From positions 62,001 to 126,000 of the forward strand of contig CAWEZE010000021.1 of NCBI GenBank assembly GCA_963813485.1: a DNA stretch of 64,000 nt. Direction: 5' to 3'. The notes under the pieces were generated by a model. It did not search any database. It was given only the letters and a program-made list of their open reading frames with translations, and had not been told where the DNA came from. Shown here piece after piece: positions 26,794 through 35,894 of the stretch. A program made the translations under genes and the position numbers. How positions within the stretch are numbered: the first letter of the stretch is position 1; the number at the start of each line of letters is the position of its first letter. The DNA is from DASQUK01 sp963813485. Its GTDB lineage: Bacteria; Actinomycetota; Acidimicrobiia; Acidimicrobiales; VFJN01.

Positions 26794-28962
26794 TTAGGCT
26801 GACGGAACCTCGTGGAGGACGACGCGGCTGCCGACGCGTTCCACTTGGTAGGCGACGACGTCGTTGGGGCCGTCGATGAAGTAGTCCGCCATCACCCCGC
26901 TGAACCGCCAGGCGCCACCGTGGGGCTGGAAGCCGCCGATCGTACCCGCGAGGGTGCCGTTGAGCGCCACCACCAGCTCCGGTGGGGTCGAGTCGCTACC
27001 CCGCAGCATCCCGCGCAGCGAATACGGCACCGGACCCGAATCGGCATCCAGGTTAGCGAGCAGGTCCTGCCGGTCGTACGTCACCGACAGGCCGCCGGAA
27101 GCGCCAACTTCGAACTCGGTCACCGGCCGCCCCACCAGGTCCTCGGCGACCCCTACGGCGGCCAGGTCGTCCCATCCATCCCCGCGGGGGAACAGCGCGG
27201 CGTGGCGGCCCGCGACCTCGAAGGCGTCCTCCACATCGCTGGTCACCCGCCGGTCGATCTTGGGCTCGCTGCCGTCGAACAGCGAGTGACCGTCGAAGTA
27301 CCACTCCGTGTCGATGTCCAGTAGATCCACGAGCGACGGCAGCACGTCCACGGTCGACGCCGGGTCGTCGCGCACCTTCCCCGCGGTCTCGCCCGGCGCC
27401 TTGACGAACAAAGGCACTCGGAACAGCTCATCCGTGTTCCCGGCGGTGGGTTCACGGCTGAAGCCGCCGGGCGGCGTGATATCCACCCCATGGTCCGAGG
27501 TGATCACCACTGTCGCCTCCTCCCAGGCCCCGAGGGCCTTGAGCCGGTCGACCAGGTGGCCGACCATCCCGTCGACGGCACCGATCTGCAGCACTTGGTG
27601 TGCCCGTAGCTCGCGGAAGACGAACTCGTAGCGGGGATCGGACGGCTGCTGCGGGAGCGTCTTGGCGGTCCACGGGTCGGTGTTGATACCGCCCCAGGGA
27701 GTGAGTTCGTATGTCTGGTGAGGCAGCGCCACATGGATGAAGTTGAGCGATGGGGCGGAACCGATCAGGTCGATGTGGCTGAGGAGCACGCCGGCCTGCC
27801 CGCGCGCTTGTCCCTCGCTGGTCGCCCAGATGGATCGCATCCGAGCAAGCACGTCCGGCTCGCCGCTGGCCGTAGTTGGGAAGGTGATCTCTGGGACGAT
27901 GGCACCGTCGCCCACGAGGCCGTCCCCGAAGTTGCCCCAGGAGTGATCGATGCCGGGCAGACCATCGCGCAGCTCCGTGGGCAGCACCCGGTGCCGGTAC
28001 ACCACCCAGGCGTCTTCCACCGCCTGGCGCAGCGGGTGACCCAGGCGGGCGCAAAGGTCCGGCGGGCACAGATCGGTAACCAGCTCGTAACTGTTGACCG
28101 GGTATCGGGCCCCCAACAACGTGAACAGGTTCCGCGGATGGTCCTGCAAGATCGGCAGCTTGCCGTCGAGTCGCCCGGTGAGGATCGTGGGCACGGACTC
28201 GTGCGTCTTCGCAGACTCGCTGGCGGCGTTGCGGAACCAGGTCGTCTCCCGGGCGAGCGCCGCGAGGTTCGGGTAGCGCACCTCGTTGATCGAGCCGTTG
28301 GCCCGCAGCAGCGATGTCAGCGGGAACTCGTCGAGCACCACCACGACGACCGGGCCCTCGAGGGGCGGGATCCGCACAGTGCCTGCGCCCTCGTGGGACA
28401 CACCCGCCAGCAAATCCGCCGACGGGCTCGTCAGCAGGAACAACACGACGAACGCAACATTCCCCACCGCCAGATACGACAGGAACCGTCGAGCCCACCG
28501 CACGCGCCACTCCGCTGCCGCCACGGCCACCGCCATCACGACCGCCACTGCCAGCGCCGGCACTAGCCCGTCCACGCCCACCGACCGGCAGACCACCAAC
28601 CCGAACAGGCCGGCGAATCCCGCCACCGCTCCGCCGTGCGTCCACCTTCGCACCCGCCGGTCCACCAATCCGGGCACCGCCGACACCACGAACGCCACCA
28701 ACGCCGGCACGAACGCGACCACCAGCGCGAACGCCACGATCTGGCGACGCCCATACCCCCCCGCCACGAAGAACGTCGGGTTCCGCCCGAACAGATCCAA
28801 CACCGGCTGGGTGACCGCCACTCCCGCCACACCCACCAACACCGCCAGATCCACCGCCAACTCCCGCCACGACTGGCCCCGGCCACCGCCGCCACCCCGG
28901 GCGTCGCGGCGAGACTCCGCCGTGATACCGGTAGGAGGTGGTTGCTCCATGTCGTTCAGCAT
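26794..28962 (-). CDS. LtaS/sulfatase-like membrane phospho- or sulfo-transferase, copy 1
   Basis: 722 residues from ATG 28962 (ATG 28950 also possible). N-terminal membrane domain of about five helices (AVLVGVAGVAVTQPVLDLF, IVAFALVVAFVPALVAFVV, FAGLFGLVVC, ALAVAVVMAVAVAAA, VGNVAFVVLFLLT). Then an extracytoplasmic alkaline-phosphatase-superfamily domain: metal aspartate in VVVVVLDEFP, THESVPTILTG, FIHVALPHQTYELTP, VVITSDHGVDITPPGG, RVPLFVKAPG and STVDVLPSLVDLL. The CxPxR formylglycine motif is absent (SVPTIL instead), so a phosphoglycerol- or phosphoethanolamine-type transferase or phosphatase is at least as likely as a sulfatase. A beta-rich C-terminal domain (PPELVVALNGTLAG) follows. Paralogous along its whole length to the gene at 30802-32959. 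Confidence 0.85.
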   Translation of the reverse strand: MLNDMEQPPPTGITAESRRDARGGGGGRGQSWRELAVDLAVLVGVAGVAVTQPVLDLFGRNPTFFVAGGYGRRQIVAFALVVAFVPALVAFVVSAVPGLVDRRVRRWTHGGAVAGFAGLFGLVVCRSVGVDGLVPALAVAVVMAVAVAAAEWRVRWARRFLSYLAVGNVAFVVLFLLTSPSADLLAGVSHEGAGTVRIPPLEGPVVVVVLDEFPLTSLLRANGSINEVRYPNLAALARETTWFRNAASESAKTHESVPTILTGRLDGKLPILQDHPRNLFTLLGARYPVNSYELVTDLCPPDLCARLGHPLRQAVEDAWVVYRHRVLPTELRDGLPGIDHSWGNFGDGLVGDGAIVPEITFPTTASGEPDVLARMRSIWATSEGQARGQAGVLLSHIDLIGSAPSLNFIHVALPHQTYELTPWGGINTDPWTAKTLPQQPSDPRYEFVFRELRAHQVLQIGAVDGMVGHLVDRLKALGAWEEATVVITSDHGVDITPPGGFSREPTAGNTDELFRVPLFVKAPGETAGKVRDDPASTVDVLPSLVDLLDIDTEWYFDGHSLFDGSEPKIDRRVTSDVEDAFEVAGRHAALFPRGDGWDDLAAVGVAEDLVGRPVTEFEVGASGGLSVTYDRQDLLANLDADSGPVPYSLRGMLRGSDSTPPELVVALNGTLAGTIGGFQPHGGAWRFSGVMADYFIDGPNDVVAYQVERVGSRVVLHEVPSA

Positions 28963-29057
28963 CAACTAATGCAAGCCGCCGCACTACTCGTCATTCGGCC
29001 AGGGCGCCGAGCAGTTCCGCTGGAGCCGGTCCAGTGGGGGGCTGACCGCTCGCTGCG

Positions 29058-30450
29058 CTAGGGCTTGGGCTCGGCCAGGTACAGGGTGCGGGTGCCGCCC
29101 GGGAGCGGCTGCTGCTCGTGGACCAGGAACTGCTCGGCCAGCAGCTCCTCGAAGGCCTCGCGCCGGTAATCGTCGAACAACCCGGGCGGCTTGTTGGCGA
29201 GCAGGCGCTTCACCTGCACGTCGTCGGGGTGGACGAGCTCGACGACGAGCCGGCCCCCGAACGATCCCAGCCACGACACGACCTCGGGCAGCGGCACGTT
29301 GGCGCCGATGGCGAGGTGATGGACGAGCGCCAGCGACAGCACGACATCGGGCCGAACCCGCTCAGCGAAGGCGGCGCGCTCCCTGTTGCGCCAGCCAAGG
29401 CCGCCCGACGGGTCGACCAGGTTCATGACGAGCGGGAGGATGTTCTCGTTCCCCTCGGCCCGGAGCTGCCGGTAGAGGCCGTCGATCACCATCTCGTCGC
29501 CGTCGACCGCCACCACGTAACCGGCCTGCTCGGCGGCAAGCCGGGAGTACGCTGCCATCGTTGGCCCCCAGGTCCAGCACGAGCCTCGACTCGCCTGCCG
29601 CCAGGCACGAGCGCACGAAGCCTCGCTTGGCCGCGGCGTCGGCATCGCTGTAGGAGCAGGTATCCCGGTAGTCGGACCACGTCGACCCCCGCCGCGCGAC
29701 CTCCAGCCGGTCGACCAGTTTGGCGAGGTTCTTCGCGGTGGCCTTGGTCACCTCGGTGGAGAACCCCGACGCCTTGAGGTCGTCCTTCACCTGCTCCGAT
29801 GCAGTGCGCACCCGCCGTTCGAGGACGCTGTGGAGCGTGACGTTCCGCAGGACGCCCCGGCGGAACCGATGCAGCCCCGAGAACATCCCGGCCACGTCGG
29901 AGGGCGTCAACCCGTCGATCGCCCCGCGCAGCAACGGCTGGAACGGCAGCCCCAGGTGCGCCTGGACCATCAGGGGGAAGAGCATCGTCTGACAGAACTG
30001 CCGGTAGCCGGGCCAGGGTCCGGACGCCGGTTCGAACGACCCGATGTCGATGAAGGTGGGTCGCGACCCGACGAACTGAGTGTTGTAGGCGGTGCCGTCC
30101 TTCAACGACATGCCCTCTTCGAGCGCCGCCCGTAACACGTCGAGCTGAAGTGCCGCGGCATCCCGCAGCATGGCGAACGACCACTCGTAGGGATAGGAGA
30201 CGACCGGCACGCGTTCGTGCTGCACGACACGTGCCCATGGGGCTCCGCGGGGCGACAGCGGTGCTTCCGCTCCGTCCTCGGTTGTGGCCACGATCTGGCC
30301 CGACTCCATCAGCCGAGGGAAGAACGCCGTAGCACGCAGGCGGTCGTAGTGGTCGGCTGCCCGGCCGGAGAGGCCCCGTAAGACCTTGCCGCCCGCGGTG
30401 AAGACGGCGCTGTCGGGATCGCGGAACGACCCGGCTTCGTAGGTCGACAC
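29058..30450 (-). CDS. Class I SAM-dependent methyltransferase (two-part, NoeA-like), frameshifted
   Basis: From ATG 30450 the first ~330 residues run in one frame (RDPDSAVFTAGGKVLRGLSGRAADHY, then PYEWSFAMLRDAAALQLD, LKDGTAYNTQFVG, FIDIGSFEPASG) up to the SAM motif LVLDLGANDG. The rest is in another frame: YSRLAAEQAGYVVAVDGDEMVIDGLYRQL, VLSLALVHHLAIGANVPL and the C-terminal REAFEELLAEQFLV. One extra base at ~29557-29561 explains the break; the span is 3n+1 and joining gives ~464 residues. The N-terminal kinase-like-looking region plus C-terminal SAM domain resembles nodulation NoeA-type proteins. It is 16 bp after the small membrane protein gene and upstream of LtaS-like copy 1. Confidence 0.8.
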
Positions 30451-30466
30451 CGGAAGCCGGCTGGGC

Positions 30467-30664
30467 TCAGGCTTCGGTCGTCGCGGGATCGACGTCGGGC
30501 TCGGCCGTCTCTTCCGTCGCGTCGGCCTCGGCCTGCTTGCGGGAGAACTTGCTCGCGAACCGGTGCCGCGCCTGCTTCACGGCAACGCCGGCGGCAGCGA
30601 AGCCTCCGACCACGGCCGAGGCGATGATGCTGCCGGAACCCGGGTCGAGATAGCCGATCGTCAC
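30467..30664 (-). CDS. Small YLDPGSG-motif membrane protein
   Basis: 65 residues from GTG 30664, which is preceded by AAGGGGG at a good distance; the longer frame to 30727 adds a non-conserved arginine-rich leader. It starts TIGYLDPGSGS, has a single membrane segment IIASAVVGGFAAAGVAV, a basic stretch KQARHRFASKFSRKQ and an acidic tail (EETAEPDVDPATTEA). Small proteins with a YLDPG[ST]G start and one helix occur beside alkaline-phosphatase-like and glycan genes in other bacteria (my recollection, unverified). Function unknown; position between LtaS-like copy 2 and the methyltransferase suggests it belongs to the same module. Confidence 0.7.
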   Translation of the reverse strand: MTIGYLDPGSGSIIASAVVGGFAAAGVAVKQARHRFASKFSRKQAEADATEETAEPDVDPATTEA

Positions 30665-30801
30665 GTTGGTCCCCCTTGCTACGGATCGAGGCAGGCGCCA
30701 CCGAGGGATGGCACCAAGACGGCGCATGTTAACTCGCGCGTCCCCGAGCGGTCACAGCCGCGTCGGCCGGGCGGTCACCCGGCGTTCATGTCGACGCGGG
30801 G

Positions 30802-32959
30802 TCAGCCGGTGAGCGGGTGCAACGTGACGGCGCCGCCTGCTCGCTCAACCTCGTAGGCAACGACCTCGTTCCTGCCGTCCCTGAACAGGGGCCCGACGTA
30901 CCCCGTGAACCGCCACGCGTCCCCATCGGCCAGGTAGCCGCCCAGTGTCCCGGCCAGGGTGCCGTTGACCGCGACCACCAGCTCGGGCGGACGAGAGTCG
31001 GCCCCCGTCACCTCGCCTTCCAGGATGTAGGGCACGGGATCCTCCGCGAGGGACAGGTCCTGGAGCACTTCGGCTGCGTCGGGCTGCCAACTGCAGGGGA
31101 CTCGGTGCCGCCACGCGGTAGTCACCCACCGGGTTGCCGACCAGGTCCTCGCCCTCACCCACCGCGGCGAGCGCCATCCAGTCCTCACCCCGGGGGAACT
31201 GCGCCTGGTGCGCGGCCGCCAACCTGAGCGCCGGCTCGATGTCGCTCGCCACCTTGCGGTCGATGACCCGTTCGCTGCCGTCGAAGAGCGAGTGCCCCTC
31301 GAGCTCCCAGTCGGTCTCGATGCCGAGCAGGTCGATGATCGACGGCAGCACATCGACCGTCGAGGCGGGAGCGTCGTCGATCCGCCCCTCGGTCTGGCCG
31401 GGGGCCTTGATGAACAGCGGGAAGCGGAAAATCTCCTCGGAGTTGGTGTCGTCGACGCGGCGTGTGAACCCGGGTGCCGTCATGTCGATGCCGTGGTCGC
31501 TCATGACCACGACGAGCGACTCGTCCCACGCCCCGACCGCCTCGAGGCGGTCGATCATCTCGCCGAGCAGCTTGTCGACCGCGCCGATCTGCATCGCCTG
31601 GAGGGGGTACACCTCGCGGAACATGAAGTCGTAGGCCGGATCGTCCGGCGCCGGAAGCTTGTTCCGCCCGGAGGAGACCTCATCAGGAAGGCGGGTCGCA
31701 GGAAGTGGGCCCTCGCCCCAGGGCGTGAATCGATAGGGATGGTGGGGAAGCACGCTGTGGATGAAGTTGATCGAGGGGTCGGCGTCGATCAAGTCGATCT
31801 GCCGCCGGAACACCGCCGGCTGGCCGTTCAGGATCTCCTCCTGCGACTTCTTGCGTACCTGGTCCATGGGGTCGGCGCGCGGCCCGCCTCCCGGCATGGC
31901 CTCGCCAAAGTTGCCCCAGCCGGTGTCGAGCGGTGGCAGACGATCACGCAAGCTCGGCGGCAGCACCCGATGGCGGTAGACGATCGAAGCGTCATCGAGG
32001 AGCTGCGTCATGGGCTGCGCCGGAGCGGGTTCGGCCACCTCGGGAGGGACCATGTCCGTGACCAGCTCGTAGCGGTTGACCGGATACCTGTCACCGAACA
32101 GCGAGAAATAGTTCCGAGGATGGTCCTGGAGGATCGGCAGCTCGTCATCGTCCGCTCGCACGCCGGTGAGGATGGAGGGCGTCGACACGTAGGTGGTACG
32201 GGACTCGCTCGCCGCGTTGCGGAACCAGGTGCTCTCGTCGGCCAGTCGAGCCAGGTTGGGGTAGCGCGTGTCGATGATGCTGCCGTCGCCGCGCAGGATC
32301 GCCGTCACCGGGAACTCGTCGAGCACGATGAGGATCACCGGCCCGTCGATCGGTGGGACTGTCACCTGCCCCTGCTGACCGGCGACGTTGTCGTCGGCAC
32401 CGATCAGGCGGGCCGTGGGGCTGGTGGTCAGGAACAGCACGACGAACGCAACGTTGCCCACGGCCAGGTAGGCGAGGAACTGTCGGGCGATCTTCGAGCG
32501 CCACTCCACCAAGGCAACCGCGACGGCGACAAGGGCGACGACGGGGACCACGTAGACGACGCCGTCGAGCCGCACGGTCCGGCACAGCACCAGGACGAAC
32601 AGGCCCGCCAGGAGGGTGACACCGGCGCCGTGGTAGACAGCGGCACCGCGGCGGTGGATTAACCCAGCGAGCGCGGTGACGCCGAATACGACAGTGGCCG
32701 GCACCACAGCAACGATCACCGCGAACCAGATGATTTGGCTCGGCTCGTACCGCCCCGCCACGAAGAACGGCGGATTGCGCCCGAGCAGGTCGAGCAGCGG
32801 CTGGGTGATTGCCACCCCGGCAAGCCCGAAGAGCACCGCCGCGTCGATGAGCCACCGTCGCCGGCGCGGGCGTTCCTCCGCACCGGCCTGGCCCGAACTT
32901 GCGGTGCCCATGTCGGCAGGGGCCGAATCGGACCGGACCGTTCCGGCTACGTCTTGCAC
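30802..32959 (-). CDS. LtaS/sulfatase-like membrane enzyme, copy 2, frameshifted near the C-terminus
   Basis: Same architecture as copy 1: five N-terminal helices (AAVLFGLAGVAITQPLLDLL and YLAVGNVAFVVLFLTTSPTA), then VILIVLDEFP, RYPNLARLADESTWFRNAAS, TPSILTG, FIHSVLPHHPYRFTPWG, VVVMSDHGIDMTAPGF, LFIKAPGQTEG and STVDVLPSIIDLLGI. At ~31085-31100 one base shifts the frame; the C-terminal beta domain (DPVPYILEGEV, RPPELVVAVNGTLAGTLGG) continues in the next frame to 30802, exactly as in copy 1. The span is 3n+1. Start: GTG 32959, 4 nt after the upstream stop, or ATG 32911. No formylglycine motif. Probably membrane-anchored and active outside the membrane on the exported glycan or a lipid. Confidence 0.83.
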
Positions 32960-32963
32960 GGAC

Positions 32964-34037
32964 TCAGCCGACCTTCTGCAGCCAGATGTTGCCGCCGGCG
33001 TTCTTGGCCATGGCGGGCAACCGCCCCTCGAGGAGCTGTCGGTGCCGGGCCCACATGAAGCTCTGGAACCAACGGATCTCGAAGGCATCGTTGCCGGTGA
33101 GCAGGGCCCGCAGCAGGTAGACCTCGTGCCACGCGCGGCCCTCGAGCACCCAATCACGTGGGTACTCGAAGGGGAAGAAGATGTCGTGCATGTGGATCCA
33201 TACGCCTGGAGCGAGACGGGGGAAGACCTCGAACATCAGGTGATTGACGTCGGAGCCGGCCTTCACGACGTGCGTCGAGTCGACGAACAGGACGTCACCG
33301 TCGCCGAGCGCTTCGAAAACCCCAAGGGGTACGTCCTGCACCGCGGTCTCATGGATCCTCACCCGGTGCTCGTCCCCGGGCCGGAGCAGGCTGCGCAGGA
33401 GCTCCGTGTACGGCTCGACGAAGGTCAGCTCGACTGCGCCGTGGGGACCGTCGTCAAGCCATCTCTCGGTGGTGTCCAGCGTCATGGCCGACGAGTAGCC
33501 GGAGCCGACCTCGACTATGTGGCTGGGCCGGAGGTGGCGGAGGAGGGCGTGGAGAACCATCCCGTCCGACCACGAGTACGCCGGGTTCTCGAAGTAATAG
33601 CGGGTCCCCTTCCCGCGATCGCCCTTTGCCGGCCCTGCCGGGAACGGCAGGTTGTCCTCGAGGATGTCAGCCAGCGTGTCGAACAGTGCCAGCTGCGCCT
33701 TCTCCCGCAGGTCGATGCCCGTGGGATCCTGGTCAATGTCCCACAGCCGTGATGCCCGACGCTCCACCTCGTCGAGATCGGGAAATGGCGAATAGAAATG
33801 ACCCGGCGGAACCCACATCTCGGAGACCTTCCGCATGTGGTTCGCCTCCAGCACCGCTTCGTGGTGCCGCCGCGCCAGCTCGTCGAAGCGGCCCCGAGAT
33901 ACCGGCACATAGCGCCGCGCCCTCCTTGCCAGGGCGCGTAGACGGCGACTCACAGCGCGGCCCGACACCGTCGTGCTCCGCGACGCATTGCCCGTCCGGG
34001 CTCGGTTGGATGTTGGCGCATTGGTGACCTCGCTCAC
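32964..34037 (-). CDS. Class I SAM-dependent methyltransferase (Methyltransf_24/CmcI-like)
   Basis: 357 residues with a basic N-terminus (RRLRALARRARRYVPV). The SAM core is in the second half: HIVEVGSGYSSAMTLDTTERW, LTFVEPYTELLRSLL, HETAVQDVPLGVFEALGDGDVLFVDSTHVVKAGSDV, with the acidic VDSTH pair typical of metal-assisted O-methyltransferases, then RLAPGVWIHMHDIFFPFEYP. The C-terminal WFQSFMWARHRQLLE region is unusual. It is the first gene of a minus-strand run leading into LtaS-like copy 2 only 4 nt later, and is divergent from the pyruvyl transferase gene across a 161-bp gap. Confidence 0.83.
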   Translation of the reverse strand: MSEVTNAPTSNRARTGNASRSTTVSGRAVSRRLRALARRARRYVPVSRGRFDELARRHHEAVLEANHMRKVSEMWVPPGHFYSPFPDLDEVERRASRLWDIDQDPTGIDLREKAQLALFDTLADILEDNLPFPAGPAKGDRGKGTRYYFENPAYSWSDGMVLHALLRHLRPSHIVEVGSGYSSAMTLDTTERWLDDGPHGAVELTFVEPYTELLRSLLRPGDEHRVRIHETAVQDVPLGVFEALGDGDVLFVDSTHVVKAGSDVNHLMFEVFPRLAPGVWIHMHDIFFPFEYPRDWVLEGRAWHEVYLLRALLTGNDAFEIRWFQSFMWARHRQLLEGRLPAMAKNAGGNIWLQKVG

Positions 34038-34144
34038 CAGGTCGTATCGCGGAGAAAGCGTCGCAGAGTAGCCCAGGCGACGGAGGGGCGACGGCGAGGC
34101 CGGCGGGCCACGTAGGCCTGCGAGCCGACATCCCTACCCCCTAC

Positions 34145-34186
34145 TAGAGTCCAGCGCCTCGGGGACGCTGCCCGTCTCCACCCGGA
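34145..34186 (+). promoter_or_regulatory. Candidate promoter and ribosome-binding site of the 34199 gene
   Basis: TAGAGT at 34145-34150 lies in an unusually AT-containing stretch (CCCCTACTAGAGTCC) of the divergent gap and is a plausible -10. CGGAG near 34182-34186 is a moderate Shine-Dalgarno ~12 nt before GTG 34199. No clear -35. Confidence 0.3.
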
Positions 34187-34198
34187 GTTCCATACGCC

Positions 34199-35818
34199 GT
34201 GCCCAACACCAACCCGCCTGTCATCGCCCACGTGGGTGCCTTGGACCTGGCCAGCTACGGCGACCAGGTGTACCCGCTGGTAGCCAGCCACGAGCTGGCC
34301 CGCCGACTCGATCATCTGCAAGTTGCTCCCTTCGGCCCGTTGGGTTCGCTCGCCCCCGGCGCCGCGAGCTGGGCGCTCGGGCATTGGTCCGAGCAGCGCG
34401 CCGCTGCCCTGGCGGACCGGGCGACCCTGATGTTGTGCGGTGGCGGCGAGATCGTCCAGGGTGACGGAGCGATCTATCGGTCCTTCTACGGGATTGCAGC
34501 GCGCGATGCCGCTGATCTCGAGGTGGACCGCTGGTTCCTGGAGGCACTCGGCGCGGCCGAACGGGTGTGCCCAGTGGTATGGCATGCAGTCGGCGTCCCG
34601 GCCGAGCTCGACCCGACGACCGCCGACCGTGTCCGTCGAGCGCTCCGGTCACGGGCAGTGGTGGCCGTGCGCGACGAGCGATCGCGGCGCTTGTTGGAGG
34701 CGGCAGGAGTCGAGCGGGACACCATGGTCGTGCCCGATTCGGCGCTGTTGCTGCCCCGCGTCCTCCCGGTGACCGAGCTGGATCAATGGCGGAAGCGGCT
34801 CCAGGAGGACGGACACTTCCCGCCGCAGGGCTCCCAGCCGGTGATAGTCGTCCAGGGCAACCACACGATGGCGGGTCTGGCCCCGGCGCTCGCTGCCGCC
34901 CTAGACGAGATAATCCCGGCCGCCCGCATCGCCACGGTTGCTGTCAGCCCCTGCCACAACGATCATCTCTTCGCCGCGGCACTGGCCGATCACGCCCGCA
35001 GCCGCGTCTGGTCCGTGCCGGAGGACGCGCCCCTCGAGGCCGTGGCGGCGGCCATTGTTGGTGCTGACTGCTTCCTCGGTGTGTCGTTGCACGGGGCCAT
35101 CACCGCGTTCGCCTACGGGCGCCCCTTCGCCTCCCTCGACCCCTTCGGGCAGTCGAAGCTGACGGGGTTCGCCGAGCTGATCGGCTGGCCCCAGGCACGT
35201 ACCTCCGACACGGTCGAGGCCGTGCGCCGAGCCGGTCGCCGGGCGGTGGGAGACGAGGCACCCCCGGCGTCGCTTCTCTCGCTGCAGGCCCGGATCGACG
35301 CGCACTTCGACCGCGTCGCGGAGTTGACCGCGGCCCACGCGGTGCGGCACCTGAGACCCCTGGCATGGGAGGACACCCCCGCTCCGTTGCATCTGCGCCT
35401 CCGTCGGGTCCCGCGCCCGGCCGTGCCGGCGCCGGTCATCGACCCACCCCATCTGCGCCGGCCTGACGTTGAAGCGGACACGTCCGAGCTGCGGGCGACC
35501 CTGGACGAGGCGGTCGCCTATCGCATGGCGTTGCGCGACGAGGAGCTCGCCGAGGACACCGACCTCGAGCGGCTCATGCGGGAGAACCAGGACCTGCGCG
35601 GCGCCCTGGCGCATCTCGAGGGGATGCTGCGCCACGGCGAACAGCAAGCGGCCCTGCACGAGCAGGCCCGCGGCAAGGCGGAGGCCGAGATCGACGCCGT
35701 CGTCGCCGCCGCTCGGCGAAACGCGGCGATCTTGGGGGCCGCCCGCCGTAGCCGCGTCTTCCGCTACACACGTCTGCCCAGCGCTCTCCGTCGAAACCCG
35801 ACAGACGATCGCAGCTGA
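34199..35818 (+). CDS. Polysaccharide pyruvyl transferase family protein with C-terminal coiled coil
   Basis: 539 residues. The N-terminal ~375 residues are a PF04230 domain: HVGALDLASYGDQVYPLVA at the start, CGGGEIVQGDGA, WHAVGVPAEL, VAVRDERSRRLLEAAGV, VVPDSALLLPR, VVQGNH, then the diagnostic CFLGVSLHGAITAFAYGRPFASLDP. The family transfers pyruvate from PEP to sugars as ketals, adding negative charge; some members instead make sugar sulfonates. After ~residue 410 comes an extension rich in Glu, Arg and Ala (LERLMRENQDLRGALAHLEG) that should form a coiled coil, as in GT-cluster proteins that assemble with partners. GTG start. Alone on the plus strand, convergent with a glycosyltransferase. 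Confidence 0.85.
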   Translation: MPNTNPPVIAHVGALDLASYGDQVYPLVASHELARRLDHLQVAPFGPLGSLAPGAASWALGHWSEQRAAALADRATLMLCGGGEIVQGDGAIYRSFYGIAARDAADLEVDRWFLEALGAAERVCPVVWHAVGVPAELDPTTADRVRRALRSRAVVAVRDERSRRLLEAAGVERDTMVVPDSALLLPRVLPVTELDQWRKRLQEDGHFPPQGSQPVIVVQGNHTMAGLAPALAAALDEIIPAARIATVAVSPCHNDHLFAAALADHARSRVWSVPEDAPLEAVAAAIVGADCFLGVSLHGAITAFAYGRPFASLDPFGQSKLTGFAELIGWPQARTSDTVEAVRRAGRRAVGDEAPPASLLSLQARIDAHFDRVAELTAAHAVRHLRPLAWEDTPAPLHLRLRRVPRPAVPAPVIDPPHLRRPDVEADTSELRATLDEAVAYRMALRDEELAEDTDLERLMRENQDLRGALAHLEGMLRHGEQQAALHEQARGKAEAEIDAVVAAARRNAAILGAARRSRVFRYTRLPSALRRNPTDDRS

Positions 35819-35894
35819 CCTGGCCGATCATCGGAGTCGTCGAGTGTCGGCCCCCTGCCCCTCACCACCGTGACCGTGGCCGACCGGGCTCGGG

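Noticed and set aside
26794..32959. Classical formylglycine-dependent arylsulfatases
   Set aside because: Neither copy has the CxPxR/SxPxR maturation motif; the aligned segments read SVPTILTG and STPSILTG without the arginine.
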